DNA from: an uncultured Gammaproteobacteria bacterium
Lineage (GTDB): Bacteria; Pseudomonadota; Gammaproteobacteria; CAKMZV01
Reading direction: 5' to 3'
Length of the DNA stretch: 64,000 nucleotides
NCBI GenBank assembly: GCA_929200535.1
Contig: CAKMZV010000003.1
Coordinates: 1 to 64,000, forward strand
Part shown: piece by piece, positions 43,764 through 54,520 of the stretch
Position numbering within the stretch: position 1 is the stretch's first letter
Layout: each line of letters opens with the position of its first letter
Notes under the pieces: model-generated
The model's input: only the letters and a program-made list of their open reading frames with translations
Databases searched by the model: none
What the model was told of the DNA's origin: nothing
Translations under genes and position numbers: made by a program

Positions 43764-45095
43764 TTAGCGAAACAAACTCACCAACTTCTTACTCAATTCA
43801 TCATTTATTGCCTCATCGGCACTTTCTACCATAACCCGTACCAAATTTTCCGTACCCGATGGGCGCACAAGGATAATTGCCTCTGGGTATTGCTCTTGTA
43901 AAATAGAGATTTCTTGTTGAATCTTAGGATTTTGCACAATGGATTTATCCTCAACCTGAAGATTAACCAACTTTTGAGGATGTGGAAAAAATTCAGCAAA
44001 AGCCTCATCAAGAGTGCTTTTTTTATTATGTAAAATCGCCAGTACAAATAAAAATACCAGCAAAGCATCCCCACAAGGGTTATATTTTGGTAATAAAATA
44101 TGCCCTGAGGATTCTCCCCCAAGAAGCCATTGGTTTTTCTCCAAGGCTTCGGCAATATATTTATCCCCCACTGGAGTGCGGGTAAACGGAATGTTTAATT
44201 GGCGTAACGTTTTTTCAACAAAACCATTGGTCATCTGCGTACCCACAACACCACTATCAACACTACCAAAAATCGGTGCAAGCAAATACAGAATCCCATC
44301 ACCATCAATCACCCTACCCTGAGAATCGCATAATAAAATGCGATCACCATCACCATCAAAACACACTCCAATATCCGCCTTCTGAGCAATCACCTCTTGA
44401 GCGACAATTTCTGGATGCGTTGCACCGCAACAATGGTTTATATTCTTACCATTAGGTTGATTTGCCATTGCCGTGATTTTATAACCCAATGGCGATAAAA
44501 CCTGATAAGCAAGTTGATACAAAGCACCATTTGCCGTATCTACAATAACATGCCAAGCAGGTGGTTTAACAGTAAGGTAATCGCTATAACGCTTTTGAAG
44601 ATAATGCTGATAGTCACTCAGCAAAGAGCCTGCATCTTCACCATAATTATTCGCTTTTTGCAGAGGCGTAGATACCTCACACTGGTTGATAAAAGCCTCT
44701 AACTCACGCTCTTGTTGCACAGAAAATTTGCATCCCAAGTGGCTAAATATTTTAATGCCATTATCCTGCCATGGATTATGCGATGCTGTAATCATCAAAC
44801 CAACAGTCGCAGGTGTAATTTGCTGCCTCATTAACCATGATAAAGAAGGCGTAGAAGTAACACCAAGAGAAATAACCTTAACATTATGACAACCCGCTGC
44901 CGAAACAATTGCCTGTAAAAGAATTTCGCTGGAATGACGCGTATCCCTAGCTACCATCAAGACAATGTTTTTATCCTGATGGCGTTTTAGCCATTCAACT
45001 AAAGCATAAACTAATTTATAAACCGCATCATAAGTAATAGGGAAAGTTCCATACTCACCACGAATACCATCTGTGCCAAATTGGAACTTCCCCAT
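43764..45095 (-). CDS. glmM: Phosphoglucosamine mutase
   Basis: KFQFGTDGIRGEYG, phosphoserine loop MITASHNPWQDNGIK, CFDGDGDRILL, RPSGTENLVRVMVE. Confidence 0.94.
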   Translation of the reverse strand: MGKFQFGTDGIRGEYGTFPITYDAVYKLVYALVEWLKRHQDKNIVLMVARDTRHSSEILLQAIVSAAGCHNVKVISLGVTSTPSLSWLMRQQITPATVGLMITASHNPWQDNGIKIFSHLGCKFSVQQERELEAFINQCEVSTPLQKANNYGEDAGSLLSDYQHYLQKRYSDYLTVKPPAWHVIVDTANGALYQLAYQVLSPLGYKITAMANQPNGKNINHCCGATHPEIVAQEVIAQKADIGVCFDGDGDRILLCDSQGRVIDGDGILYLLAPIFGSVDSGVVGTQMTNGFVEKTLRQLNIPFTRTPVGDKYIAEALEKNQWLLGGESSGHILLPKYNPCGDALLVFLFVLAILHNKKSTLDEAFAEFFPHPQKLVNLQVEDKSIVQNPKIQQEISILQEQYPEAIILVRPSGTENLVRVMVESADEAINDELSKKLVSLFR

Positions 45096-45106
45096 AAAAG
45101 AACAAG

Positions 45107-46168
45107 CTAAGCGTTTTTACCAAGTGCAGTAATATGATCTTCCAAGCGTTCATTACTCCCATATAAAAAATGATTTTCCATTTTTTCATAGAAACGATGA
45201 GCCTCAGTGGTAATTCCCACTGCGTTTGCCACCTCACGAATATGCATTGGTGATGCACCACAGCATACCCCCAAATAACGAATATCCATTGCATACGCCT
45301 CTTTGGCAAACTCAGCAATTTCATAGCGATTACAAAACATTGGATCTAATGCCGTTGGAAAAGCTCTGCCATGAGGTGCGGGACAAGAACAACCATTATG
45401 GTCACTCAAATTAAAGAAAGTCGGCTCAGCGTCAGTTGTGCGAAATGGAATAGGCAATGCCCCCACATGACAAGAAACACTCTTGCGAATTTCTTCTAAA
45501 TAAGGCATCATTGTCGCAGGTCCTCGAAAGCAATTCATCCCAACCACATCGGCACCACGATTAGCCAATTCCTTACAAGTATCAACAATGCTCACCCCAT
45601 CAATCATCGCATTTTCTGCCATCGGAGCAACCGTGACAACAGAAGGTAAACCACTTGCTTGAATAACATCCAAAGCGGCATAAGCCTCCTCGGCATAATA
45701 AAAAGTCTCACCAATAATAATGTCGGCACCCTCATCAACTGCCCAACCAATCATCTCTTCAAACATGCCCCTAACCTCAGCCTGCTTTGATTTATCTGTT
45801 GGATGCCAAATATTGGTATTAGAAACATTCCCTGCCATTAAATTGCCCTCTTTTCGCTTAGCTACTTTTTTAGCAATCTGCAAAGCAGAACGATTTAACG
45901 GCTCTAATAAATCCTCCTTACCAATAACACGCATTTTCTCACGATGCCCATTATAAGTAAATGCCTGCACCACATCCGAGCCAGCTCGTTGAAAATCATG
46001 ATGCAAATTCTCCAACGCATCCGGATTCTCTAAAGCCACCTCAGGCACAAACTCACCCGCCGTCAAATAACCACGACGCTCCAGCTCAAACAAAAATCCT
46101 TCTGCACAAATGACTGCACCCTTATCCAATCGCTCCGTTAATACATTACTCATAAAATTTTCCCTCAT
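45107..46168 (-). CDS. Homocysteine S-methyltransferase family protein (BHMT-like)
   Basis: GAVICAEGFLFELERRGYL..., zinc-site type GVCCGASPMHIREVANAVG. Confidence 0.8.
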   Translation of the reverse strand: MRENFMSNVLTERLDKGAVICAEGFLFELERRGYLTAGEFVPEVALENPDALENLHHDFQRAGSDVVQAFTYNGHREKMRVIGKEDLLEPLNRSALQIAKKVAKRKEGNLMAGNVSNTNIWHPTDKSKQAEVRGMFEEMIGWAVDEGADIIIGETFYYAEEAYAALDVIQASGLPSVVTVAPMAENAMIDGVSIVDTCKELANRGADVVGMNCFRGPATMMPYLEEIRKSVSCHVGALPIPFRTTDAEPTFFNLSDHNGCSCPAPHGRAFPTALDPMFCNRYEIAEFAKEAYAMDIRYLGVCCGASPMHIREVANAVGITTEAHRFYEKMENHFLYGSNERLEDHITALGKNA

Positions 46169-46376
46169 TAGTCATAGAATTAATTATCAACTACTCATTT
46201 TTCGACATTCAATACAAGTACGATAAAATAAGTTCCATTACATAATTTTATCACCAAAAACACCCATAAAACATAACAAAAGTGTTAAAATAAATAGCTG
46301 TTAAGCTGGTAAACGAGTCTTCCCTCCTCAAATAAACCACCCCTCCAAACTTTGTAATTTCACCTAAATCTATTCT

Positions 46377-47819
46377 ATGGAAAAAAACAACACCGTCCAA
46401 ACTGTCCCCTCTGATAATCATTATTCTGATGATGAAATTGACCTACGCCAAATATGCCAAAAAATTTGGCACATCCGCTGGAAAGTCATTCTATTCTCAA
46501 CCTTGTTTTTCACCTTAGGAGCATTATTTATCAGCATAAACTACTATAAAAATCAAAAAACAACCACACTGTCATATGTTGTTCATTTAGACAAAATCAT
46601 AAACTCGAGATACCCTGACGGTACACAATTTAATCTTTCACATCTAACGCTACCCATAATCTTTACCCAAACAAAAAAAGAATTAAATCTAACAGACCTT
46701 GACTACAAAAAATTTTCTGCTGCTCTCCAAATCACCTACTACAATCCTAACATTACGTTACTTAAAGAACGCTTTGACGAACTTGCACGCGAGAAAAAAA
46801 ATAAAAACCCCCAATCTATCCAAGCCCTCCAACAAGCTCTAAACGATCAACAAAATCAAAAAAGCAGCATTCGCCTTATCTTAACTAATTCCTTAGGGCT
46901 AACCACTAACCAACAAGAAACACTACTGCTTTCCTTAGTAAAAAACTGGTCTGATTATTTTGTTGCTGATGGGGTAATATCACACTTAAAAATCGAGTCA
47001 CTGCCACCTTATATTGTTGAAAACTCTCCAACAGCCTATTTCAATATCGTCTCCTTTAGAGAGTATATGCTTGAGGTTAAAGATATTTTAAAAACCCTTA
47101 TTCAAACTAATAAAGAACAAAAAAAATTTGAAAACACTAATAATCTCCTAAGGCTCCAAAACCGCATAAATTCATTAGAAAAAAACTACCTTATTACCCT
47201 GCACCAATTATTCAACATAAACGAGAAAAAAACCAAAAAATTATTACAAAATAAACTCCTTATCGAAGAAAAAAAAGAGATCTTGATTGGGCTTAAAAAA
47301 TCATTACAAGACATTCAAACAACCCTTTTAAAAAACCATACCCCTCTACCTTTATCCATCAATTCTGATCACAATAAAACCTCTTCCCTGCCAGTATTTG
47401 ACATCATTGCGGTAGGGAAAAAAGTTGGTTTTTCTGAAATCTATGAAAAGCTACTCAAACAAAAATTAGATTTAGAGAGGGAAATCGCACAATTAAGGAA
47501 CGATGAAGACAACCTTTCAAATCACTTCTCCGTCTATCTAAATTCACAAAGAAAACCAAGCACCATAAAAATTAAACAATATGTAGCATTCACCCAACAA
47601 TTTATAAGCATCAGTGAACAAATAAACCAACTCGCAAAAGAATACACAGCCCACTTCACCAATCCTAAAACACAAACTCTCTACTCACAAAGCTATCAGC
47701 CCACTCACCTAAAAAACACATTTTCATTAAAAAAACAGTTAGTTATAGTGCTTGCCATATCGCTTTTCTTATCCCTTATAACAACAATTATTTTGTTGTT
47801 AAGACAACCTAAAAAATAA
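46377..47819 (+). CDS. Wzz-family polysaccharide chain-length determinant
   Basis: N-terminal TM (WKVILFSTLFFTLGALFISINYYKNQ), coiled-coil middle and C-terminal TM (QLVIVLAISLFLSLITTIILLL). Confidence 0.82.
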   Translation: MEKNNTVQTVPSDNHYSDDEIDLRQICQKIWHIRWKVILFSTLFFTLGALFISINYYKNQKTTTLSYVVHLDKIINSRYPDGTQFNLSHLTLPIIFTQTKKELNLTDLDYKKFSAALQITYYNPNITLLKERFDELAREKKNKNPQSIQALQQALNDQQNQKSSIRLILTNSLGLTTNQQETLLLSLVKNWSDYFVADGVISHLKIESLPPYIVENSPTAYFNIVSFREYMLEVKDILKTLIQTNKEQKKFENTNNLLRLQNRINSLEKNYLITLHQLFNINEKKTKKLLQNKLLIEEKKEILIGLKKSLQDIQTTLLKNHTPLPLSINSDHNKTSSLPVFDIIAVGKKVGFSEIYEKLLKQKLDLEREIAQLRNDEDNLSNHFSVYLNSQRKPSTIKIKQYVAFTQQFISISEQINQLAKEYTAHFTNPKTQTLYSQSYQPTHLKNTFSLKKQLVIVLAISLFLSLITTIILLLRQPKK

Positions 47820-47834
47820 ACACCTCTCAAACTT

Positions 47835-49154
47835 ATGCAAAATAAAACCTCTCAAAAAATTGTTTATGTTGGTATGAGTGCCGATCTCATACACGAGGGA
47901 CACATTAATATTCTTAACAAAGCTGCCTCTCTCGGAAAAGTTGTCGTAGGATTGCTTACAGATGAAGCTATTGCAAGCTACAAACGTGTTCCACATATGA
48001 ATTTTGAACAACGTAAAGTAATCATTAATAGTATCAAAGGGGTAGATCAAGTTGAAGCACAACACACCTTAGATTACACCGATAATCTAACTAAAATCAA
48101 ACCAAACTATGTCGTTCATGGTGATGATTGGAAAGAAGGTGTGCAAGCAACAACTCGCCAAAAAGTTATCGACACACTCCAACAATGGGGAGGTGAATTA
48201 ATTGAAGTCGGTTATACTCCCGGCATTTCTTCGACTCAACTGCATCGCTCTATTAAAGAAATTGCCAGCACACCAGATGTGCGTCTCAAACGCCTACGGA
48301 GATTACTACAGATTAAACCACTTATTCGAGTCAACGAAGTTCATAATGGATTGTCTGCTTTGATTACTGAAAAAACATCAGTGGATAAAGAAGATATGAA
48401 AACAGAATTTGATGCTATGTGGGCAAGTAGTCTAACCGACTCAACGGCTAAAGGAAAACCTGATATAGAAGCAGTAGATGTTTCTTCAAGGCTATCCTCT
48501 GTCAATGATATATTTGAGGTCACGACAAAGCCAATGCTGTTTGATGCCGACACAGGTGGAAAAGTTGAGCATCTTGCCTTCACGATTCGTTCGCTTGAAC
48601 GTCTTGGTGTCTCGGCTGCCGTGATAGAAGATAAAACAGGACTGAAAAAAAATTCACTCTTTGGCAATGATGTTGAGCAGCACCAAGCCACCATCGAAGA
48701 ATTTCAAGCTAAAATACGCGTTGCCAAAGAAGCGCAAATTACTGATGATTTTATGCTTATTTCACGTATTGAAAGCCTCATTTTGGAAAAAGGAATGGAG
48801 GATGCGTTAGCACGAGCAAGGGCTTATATTGAAGCAGGTAGTGATGGTATTATGATTCATAGCAGGCAAAAATCACCTGAAGAAATATTTGAGTTTTGTA
48901 AACAATACCACAGCAACCTACCAAAAACAGTTCCGTTAATGGTTGTGCCTTCCAGTTTTAACTCAGTCACCGAAGATGAATGGATTAATCAAGGCGTGCA
49001 AATTGTGGTATATGCTAATCATATGCTCCGCTCAGCCTATCCAGCAATGTTAAATGTTGCACAATCCATACTACGCCATGGTCGTAGTGCCGAAGCGGAT
49101 CCTAATTGTCTCCCTATTAAAGAGATATTGGAGCTTATTCCGGGTACAAAATAA
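47835..49154 (+). CDS. pepM: Cytidylyltransferase-phosphoenolpyruvate mutase fusion
   Basis: N-terminal nucleotidyltransferase motif [16 protein letters not shown]-terminal PEP mutase signature [13 protein letters not shown]. Confidence 0.92.
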   Translation: MQNKTSQKIVYVGMSADLIHEGHINILNKAASLGKVVVGLLTDEAIASYKRVPHMNFEQRKVIINSIKGVDQVEAQHTLDYTDNLTKIKPNYVVHGDDWKEGVQATTRQKVIDTLQQWGGELIEVGYTPGISSTQLHRSIKEIASTPDVRLKRLRRLLQIKPLIRVNEVHNGLSALITEKTSVDKEDMKTEFDAMWASSLTDSTAKGKPDIEAVDVSSRLSSVNDIFEVTTKPMLFDADTGGKVEHLAFTIRSLERLGVSAAVIEDKTGLKKNSLFGNDVEQHQATIEEFQAKIRVAKEAQITDDFMLISRIESLILEKGMEDALARARAYIEAGSDGIMIHSRQKSPEEIFEFCKQYHSNLPKTVPLMVVPSSFNSVTEDEWINQGVQIVVYANHMLRSAYPAMLNVAQSILRHGRSAEADPNCLPIKEILELIPGTK

Positions 49155-50285
49155 ATGATTTGTCCTGATTTTTTTCATCGAACACTTAAAGACAACGGGG
49201 TTGATTTTTTTACGGGCGTGCCTGACTCCTTACTCAAAGAGTTTGGTAATTTTGTCTCCTCAATGCTCCCTACTACTCAGCATACCATTGCAGCAAACGA
49301 AGGAGCTGCTGTTGGGTTAGCAATTGGACATCACCTTGCTACTGGGAAAATTCCTTTAGTTTATCTTCAAAATTCAGGGTTAGGCAATACAATTAATCCC
49401 CTTGTTTCACTGGCGGATCCTACCGTTTATGGCATTCCTCTATTGCTTCTCATTGGCTGGCGTGGAGAACCTGATATTCCAGATGAACCACAACATAAAA
49501 AACAAGGCCCCATCACCTTACCTACGCTGGACGCAATGGATATTAAATGGGCAACACTTCATAAGGACCTTTCATCCAAAGAAGTCATTTCAACCGTTGA
49601 TACTGCTCTTCAACACTGCCGTCAACAACAAGCACCCTTTGCCTTAGTCGTGCATAAAAATACCTTTGAAAAATTCACTAAACCCAAACACACATCAGAC
49701 TTAATTTTGCAACGTGAACAAGCAATTGCAACCATAATGAAATTTATCCAGCCTGATGATATTGTTGTCGCCACAACTGGGATGATTTCACGTGAGCTAT
49801 ATGAGCAAAGAGAAATGCAAAATCAATCTCATCAACAAGATTTTTTAGTCGTTGGGGGAATGGGTCATTGTAGTTCTATTGCCCTACGTATAGCTATGGA
49901 AAAACCTAACCGAACAATCTATTGCCTTGATGGTGATGGTTCAATACTTATGCATATGGGCTCTTTAGCCGTTGCCGGCACCAGTGCTTGTAAAAATTTT
50001 AAACACATCGTACTTAATAATGGCGTACATGATTCAGTCGGAGGACAACCCACTGTGGGTCTGACTATTGATATGCCAAATATTGCCAAAAACTGCCACT
50101 ATCGCCATACTCACTCGGTTGAAACAAGCGAGCAACTTGAAAATACTCTACCTGATTTCATCAATCAATCAGGACCTTGCTTTTTACAAGTTTGTGTCAA
50201 ACCTGGCAATCGTGCTGACCTTGGCAGACCAACACAAACACCCCAAGAATGCAAAGTGCATTTTATGCAACACCTCTCCTCATAA
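49155..50285 (+). CDS. ppd: Phosphonopyruvate decarboxylase
   Basis: FTGVPDSLLKEFGNFV, ThDP motif CLDGDGSILMHMGSLAVAG. Directly follows pepM. Confidence 0.93.
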   Translation: MICPDFFHRTLKDNGVDFFTGVPDSLLKEFGNFVSSMLPTTQHTIAANEGAAVGLAIGHHLATGKIPLVYLQNSGLGNTINPLVSLADPTVYGIPLLLLIGWRGEPDIPDEPQHKKQGPITLPTLDAMDIKWATLHKDLSSKEVISTVDTALQHCRQQQAPFALVVHKNTFEKFTKPKHTSDLILQREQAIATIMKFIQPDDIVVATTGMISRELYEQREMQNQSHQQDFLVVGGMGHCSSIALRIAMEKPNRTIYCLDGDGSILMHMGSLAVAGTSACKNFKHIVLNNGVHDSVGGQPTVGLTIDMPNIAKNCHYRHTHSVETSEQLENTLPDFINQSGPCFLQVCVKPGNRADLGRPTQTPQECKVHFMQHLSS

Positions 50286-50297
50286 AACATCTATCTA

Positions 50298-51413
50298 ATG
50301 AAACAACAACTCTACATCAATCAAGGATTTGCAGCTTGGGATGGTATCCTAAAACAATATCAACCCCAAAAAACCCTACTTGTATGTGGAAAGCAATCCT
50401 ATCGCTCCATAGAAGCAATTGTACAACCCCTACTAACTCAACTATCAGGAAAAATAATTACTTTTAATGAGTTTGGTAAAAAGCCTTGTATTGAGGATAT
50501 TTTCCGTGGCATCACCTTATGTCGAGAAGAGAACGTTGATTTAATTATTGCCATTGGGGGTGGCCATTGCATTGATACAGCAAAGGCCATTAATTTATTA
50601 AGCAAACAACCTATTTCACTTAATAATGCCAATGATTTAGCAGAAAGCATTCGTGGCAACACGACATTAATCCCAACTGAATGCCCTCTAATTGTGATGC
50701 CCACCACATGCGGATCAGGCTCTGAAGCCACACACTTTGCCGTCGTTTATATTGGCTCCGACAAATTCTCATTAGCCCACCCCAGCATCTTGGCTGATTG
50801 GGTAATTGCTGATAAATGTTTAGTCAACTCACTACCTCACTCAATCGCTGTATATACAGCCTTAGATGCTCTATGCCAAGCCATAGAATCCTACTGGTCA
50901 GTCGGTGCAACACAAGAGAGTGAAGAGTACGCACTCAATGCCTTAAAAATCATTAGCCCGCATCTTCAAAACCAATTTACTATAAATGATCAATTTTTTA
51001 CGGATATGGTACTCGCTGCAAACTATGCTGGTCGTGCCATTAATATTTCCAAAACAACTGCCCCACACGCCCTATCCTACTACTTAACCGATCAATTTGA
51101 TGTCCCCCATGGGATTGCCGTGGCACTAACTCTTGGAGCCGTAGCAACCTATACTGAAATCAATGCAGAAAATCACACTCAGAAAAAAATACAAACAATA
51201 AAGAATATACTTAATTTTTCAGATGAATTTTCTCAGTCATGGTACGACTTTATTGCTTCACTTGATATTGCTTGCAAATTATCTGACTACAATCTGAAAG
51301 AAGAACACTTAGAAAAAATGGTGAACTCAGTTAATTTACAAAGACTTGCCAATCACCCAATTAATTTTGATACAAAACAACTAAAACAGGTGCTGAAATC
51401 ACGCTATATTTAA
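50298..51413 (+). CDS. Fe-containing alcohol dehydrogenase, putative phosphonoacetaldehyde reductase (PhpC-like)
   Basis: IAIGGGHCIDTAKAINLL; MPTTCGSGSEATHFAV; ALDALCQAIESYWS; HALSYYLTDQFDVPHGIA. Adjacent to pepM-ppd. Confidence 0.83.
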   Translation: MKQQLYINQGFAAWDGILKQYQPQKTLLVCGKQSYRSIEAIVQPLLTQLSGKIITFNEFGKKPCIEDIFRGITLCREENVDLIIAIGGGHCIDTAKAINLLSKQPISLNNANDLAESIRGNTTLIPTECPLIVMPTTCGSGSEATHFAVVYIGSDKFSLAHPSILADWVIADKCLVNSLPHSIAVYTALDALCQAIESYWSVGATQESEEYALNALKIISPHLQNQFTINDQFFTDMVLAANYAGRAINISKTTAPHALSYYLTDQFDVPHGIAVALTLGAVATYTEINAENHTQKKIQTIKNILNFSDEFSQSWYDFIASLDIACKLSDYNLKEEHLEKMVNSVNLQRLANHPINFDTKQLKQVLKSRYI

Positions 51414-51531
51414 GTACTCAAATCCTGTGCTGATTTTTTGCAGACTTCCATACTATAAATATTTCCGACTATTTCCGATCTGCAAAATATTTTTCATAGT
51501 ACCTTAACCTTATACCAATGATAGCCCAAAA

Positions 51532-51657
51532 ATGTACTGCCATTATCAAAACCTTTACAACAACAATGGGATAAAGCATACAACATATGTTTATACGGAA
51601 TATGACATTGGTTTATCCAAAGGACGAAATATTACTGTGAGTTATGTTAAACTATAG
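51532..51657 (+). pseudogene. Possible 3' gene remnant (41 aa) between the phosphonate genes and wzx
   Basis: MYCHYQNLYNNNGIKHTTYVYTEYDIGLSKGRNITVSYVKL has the look of a beta-strand C-terminus and no recognisable domain. Confidence 0.25.
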
Positions 51658-51706
51658 CCTCAAGTCTCTTAACCAAAAAAAGCTAATTTTCATATAAAGC
51701 TCACCT

Positions 51707-52939
51707 ATGAAGCGTAGGATACTCTCAAATGCAGCTTCCTTAACAGTGATTCAAGTAGCGAATTATGTCACTCCCTTAATCGTGCTCGTTTATCTTGCCC
51801 GTATATTAGGAACTGAGCTTTATGGAGTTCTAGCATTTTCTCAAGCGATTATAACCATAAGTAGTATATTTACAGACTTTGGATATTCTTTATCTGCGAC
51901 AGACAAAATTTCAAAGAATAGAGAGAAGCTTAATTTTGTATCCACAATTATAGGCGGGATTTATTCTTTTCAATTTTTACTCTTTATATGTTGTGCAATA
52001 GTAATTATTACATTTGCACATTTCAGTCAGACATATCATGAACACAAGACTTTATTATTACTAACACTAGTGCCAGTCTTTGCACAAACATTCTATCCTT
52101 TGTGGTTCTTCCAAGGCATAGAAAAAATGAATTTACTAGCTTTTTTTTCTATTACTATCAAAATAATATATGTACTTCTGGTAATTTACTTCATAAAAAC
52201 CCCCAAAGACTATACTTTTGTTCCTTTACTTAGTGGGCTTGCACACGGCACTGGTCTCTGTATGTCTATAGCTATAATTTACAGATTAGGTTACAAAATA
52301 ATTATCCCGAATAAAACAAAAATATTGTACTGCATTAGTTTTTCTAGAAAATTTTTTGTTTCACGTATGCTTGTTATGATTTACATGAATAGCTCAGTTT
52401 TAATTCTTGGGCTTATTGCAAACTCATCTATTGTCGCCACATACTCAATAGCAGAGCAACTATATAAAGCAATGCAATCTGCAATAAGTCCACTATCTGC
52501 AGCGACATATCCATTTATGGCAAAGGAAAAAGATATTAAGCTGATGATGAAATTAATATATTACTGTGTTTTTTTTGTTATTGTAGGAGCTATTTTAGGA
52601 TATTTTATTAGCCCCACTCTAATACACTATTTTTTTGATCAGTCATGGGAAAACTCCTTGTCCATACTAAATATATTTTTTATTGCAATTGTATTTCACG
52701 CAGGTACTGTAATGACTGGCTATCCTCTTGCAACAGCAGTGGGTCGTATAGACGTTGCTAATTCATCGGTTATTACTGGTGCTCTTATCTACTGTACTGG
52801 CATTATCGTATTATTTTTATTTGGACAAATAAACCCGTTAATGCTAGCCTTTCTTATGATTATTAGTGAGCTTGGGGTTTTAGCCAAACGGGCTTTTATA
52901 CTGATACCCGTGGCAATGCAAAAAATATCAAATGACTGA
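51707..52939 (+). CDS. wzx: Wzx-type polysaccharide flippase
   Basis: Multi-TM MATE/polysaccharide exporter: NAASLTVIQVANYVTPLIVLVYLARILGTELYGVLAFSQAI. Confidence 0.88.
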   Translation: MKRRILSNAASLTVIQVANYVTPLIVLVYLARILGTELYGVLAFSQAIITISSIFTDFGYSLSATDKISKNREKLNFVSTIIGGIYSFQFLLFICCAIVIITFAHFSQTYHEHKTLLLLTLVPVFAQTFYPLWFFQGIEKMNLLAFFSITIKIIYVLLVIYFIKTPKDYTFVPLLSGLAHGTGLCMSIAIIYRLGYKIIIPNKTKILYCISFSRKFFVSRMLVMIYMNSSVLILGLIANSSIVATYSIAEQLYKAMQSAISPLSAATYPFMAKEKDIKLMMKLIYYCVFFVIVGAILGYFISPTLIHYFFDQSWENSLSILNIFFIAIVFHAGTVMTGYPLATAVGRIDVANSSVITGALIYCTGIIVLFLFGQINPLMLAFLMIISELGVLAKRAFILIPVAMQKISND

Positions 52940-53076
52940 TAATAGCAGTCTATAATATACAGTGCTGTTTACTAAGTGTTTTCTACTAAAGATACCCTTA
53001 AATGTTAAACAATCAAAAATAAATTATAAATAGAAAAATAAATTTTTCTTAAGAACACGGCCATAGAGTAGAAAAT

Positions 53077-54492
53077 ATGCAACAGCTTGAACATATCGTA
53101 CAAATACAAAATATTTTATCAAGATACAATCTCACTAATTTTATTGACTCTGGCACTTTATTGGGACTTATAAGAGAAAATAGAATTTTGCCTTGGGATA
53201 ACGATATTGATATCGCCATTATTGATGATGGAAGCATCGATATGGCAAAACTATATTCTGCTTTCACCAATATGGGATACAACGTAAAAATGAATATGGA
53301 TGGAATTCTACTTGAAAACAAAAATACGATAGAAATAAATCTCAAATTTTACCAAAAATTGGATAATAAAATTTATACAATTTACAAATATAGTAATGCT
53401 AAGGCAAAATTTCTAAAAACACTAAATAATATTATTGTTACAGATAGTTGGTATATAGACAAGCGTAATTCCAAAAAAACAATAAAGTATATTATTAAAA
53501 GAATCAATTTACTAATCCCCAATTCTTTAAGTCAGAAGTTCTTAAAGTCCAAAAATTATGTCAGTATTCTGAGTGGCTCAATAGTTGAACCAATAAATAC
53601 CATTGAAATAGGGGAACATTCATTTAAAGTACCTGCATTTCCAGAAATATATTTAGAAAAAAAATATGGCAAAAACTGGAAAACACCTGTTAAAAATTAT
53701 TCATATTCAACAGATGATTGTACGATAGTTGAATACAAGATGAATTTAACAGATGTTCTTTATTTATTACAAATAGTACGGAATATTTTTTTTAAATATA
53801 ATGCAGAAGTGTACTTATCAGCAGGCACTTTATTAGGAGCTATACGAGATGGAAATATAATTCCATGGGACTATGATATCGATTTAGCCTCAAAAGAATC
53901 GTATTTAAATAAAGCTGAAATGATTGCACAAGAGTTATCTGATTTAGGGGTAACTGTTTTTTTGTCAAAATTTACCAATGTAATGGCTCTGTATTATAAA
54001 GGAATCACTGTTGATATAGATTTTTATCGCAGTGATGGTAAATATTTAACTATGCCAATGAAACATATTAATAATAAATGGGGTGCTTTGATTTACTTCA
54101 TAGACTGGCTATTTTGTTTTGAACCCAAATCGAGTGTATTTAATTCGATGAAAAATAACGTAACATTAGCAATCCCTAGGCACGTATTGTCTAGTATTCT
54201 AACAAAACTACCTACTACATTAAAAAAAGCTGCTATAAACTTTCTTACCAAATGTGCCCAAACTACTGGTAATTCAAGAGGTTCTGTAAAAATTCCCAAC
54301 AAGCTTATAGGCAATTTTAAAGAAATAAAAATATTTAATAGTAAATGGTTAATCCCTGAAAAATATGAAGAATATTTAGAACTGTATTATGGTAACTGGA
54401 AGATTAAGGAGAAAAAATTTGACTATCATAACTCCTCCGGTGAAGTATCCAGCTCTACTCAGATCCCAAACGAAAAATGGGAAATTAAGTAA
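53077..54492 (+). CDS. Tandem LicD-LicD family phospho/phosphonotransferase
   Basis: Two LicD motifs in one polypeptide: DSGTLLGLIRENRILPWDNDIDIAI and SAGTLLGAIRDGNIIPWDYDIDLA. Confidence 0.88.
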   Translation: MQQLEHIVQIQNILSRYNLTNFIDSGTLLGLIRENRILPWDNDIDIAIIDDGSIDMAKLYSAFTNMGYNVKMNMDGILLENKNTIEINLKFYQKLDNKIYTIYKYSNAKAKFLKTLNNIIVTDSWYIDKRNSKKTIKYIIKRINLLIPNSLSQKFLKSKNYVSILSGSIVEPINTIEIGEHSFKVPAFPEIYLEKKYGKNWKTPVKNYSYSTDDCTIVEYKMNLTDVLYLLQIVRNIFFKYNAEVYLSAGTLLGAIRDGNIIPWDYDIDLASKESYLNKAEMIAQELSDLGVTVFLSKFTNVMALYYKGITVDIDFYRSDGKYLTMPMKHINNKWGALIYFIDWLFCFEPKSSVFNSMKNNVTLAIPRHVLSSILTKLPTTLKKAAINFLTKCAQTTGNSRGSVKIPNKLIGNFKEIKIFNSKWLIPEKYEEYLELYYGNWKIKEKKFDYHNSSGEVSSSTQIPNEKWEIK

Positions 54493-54520
54493 TCTTAATG
54501 AATATAAGCCCCCCTAAATT

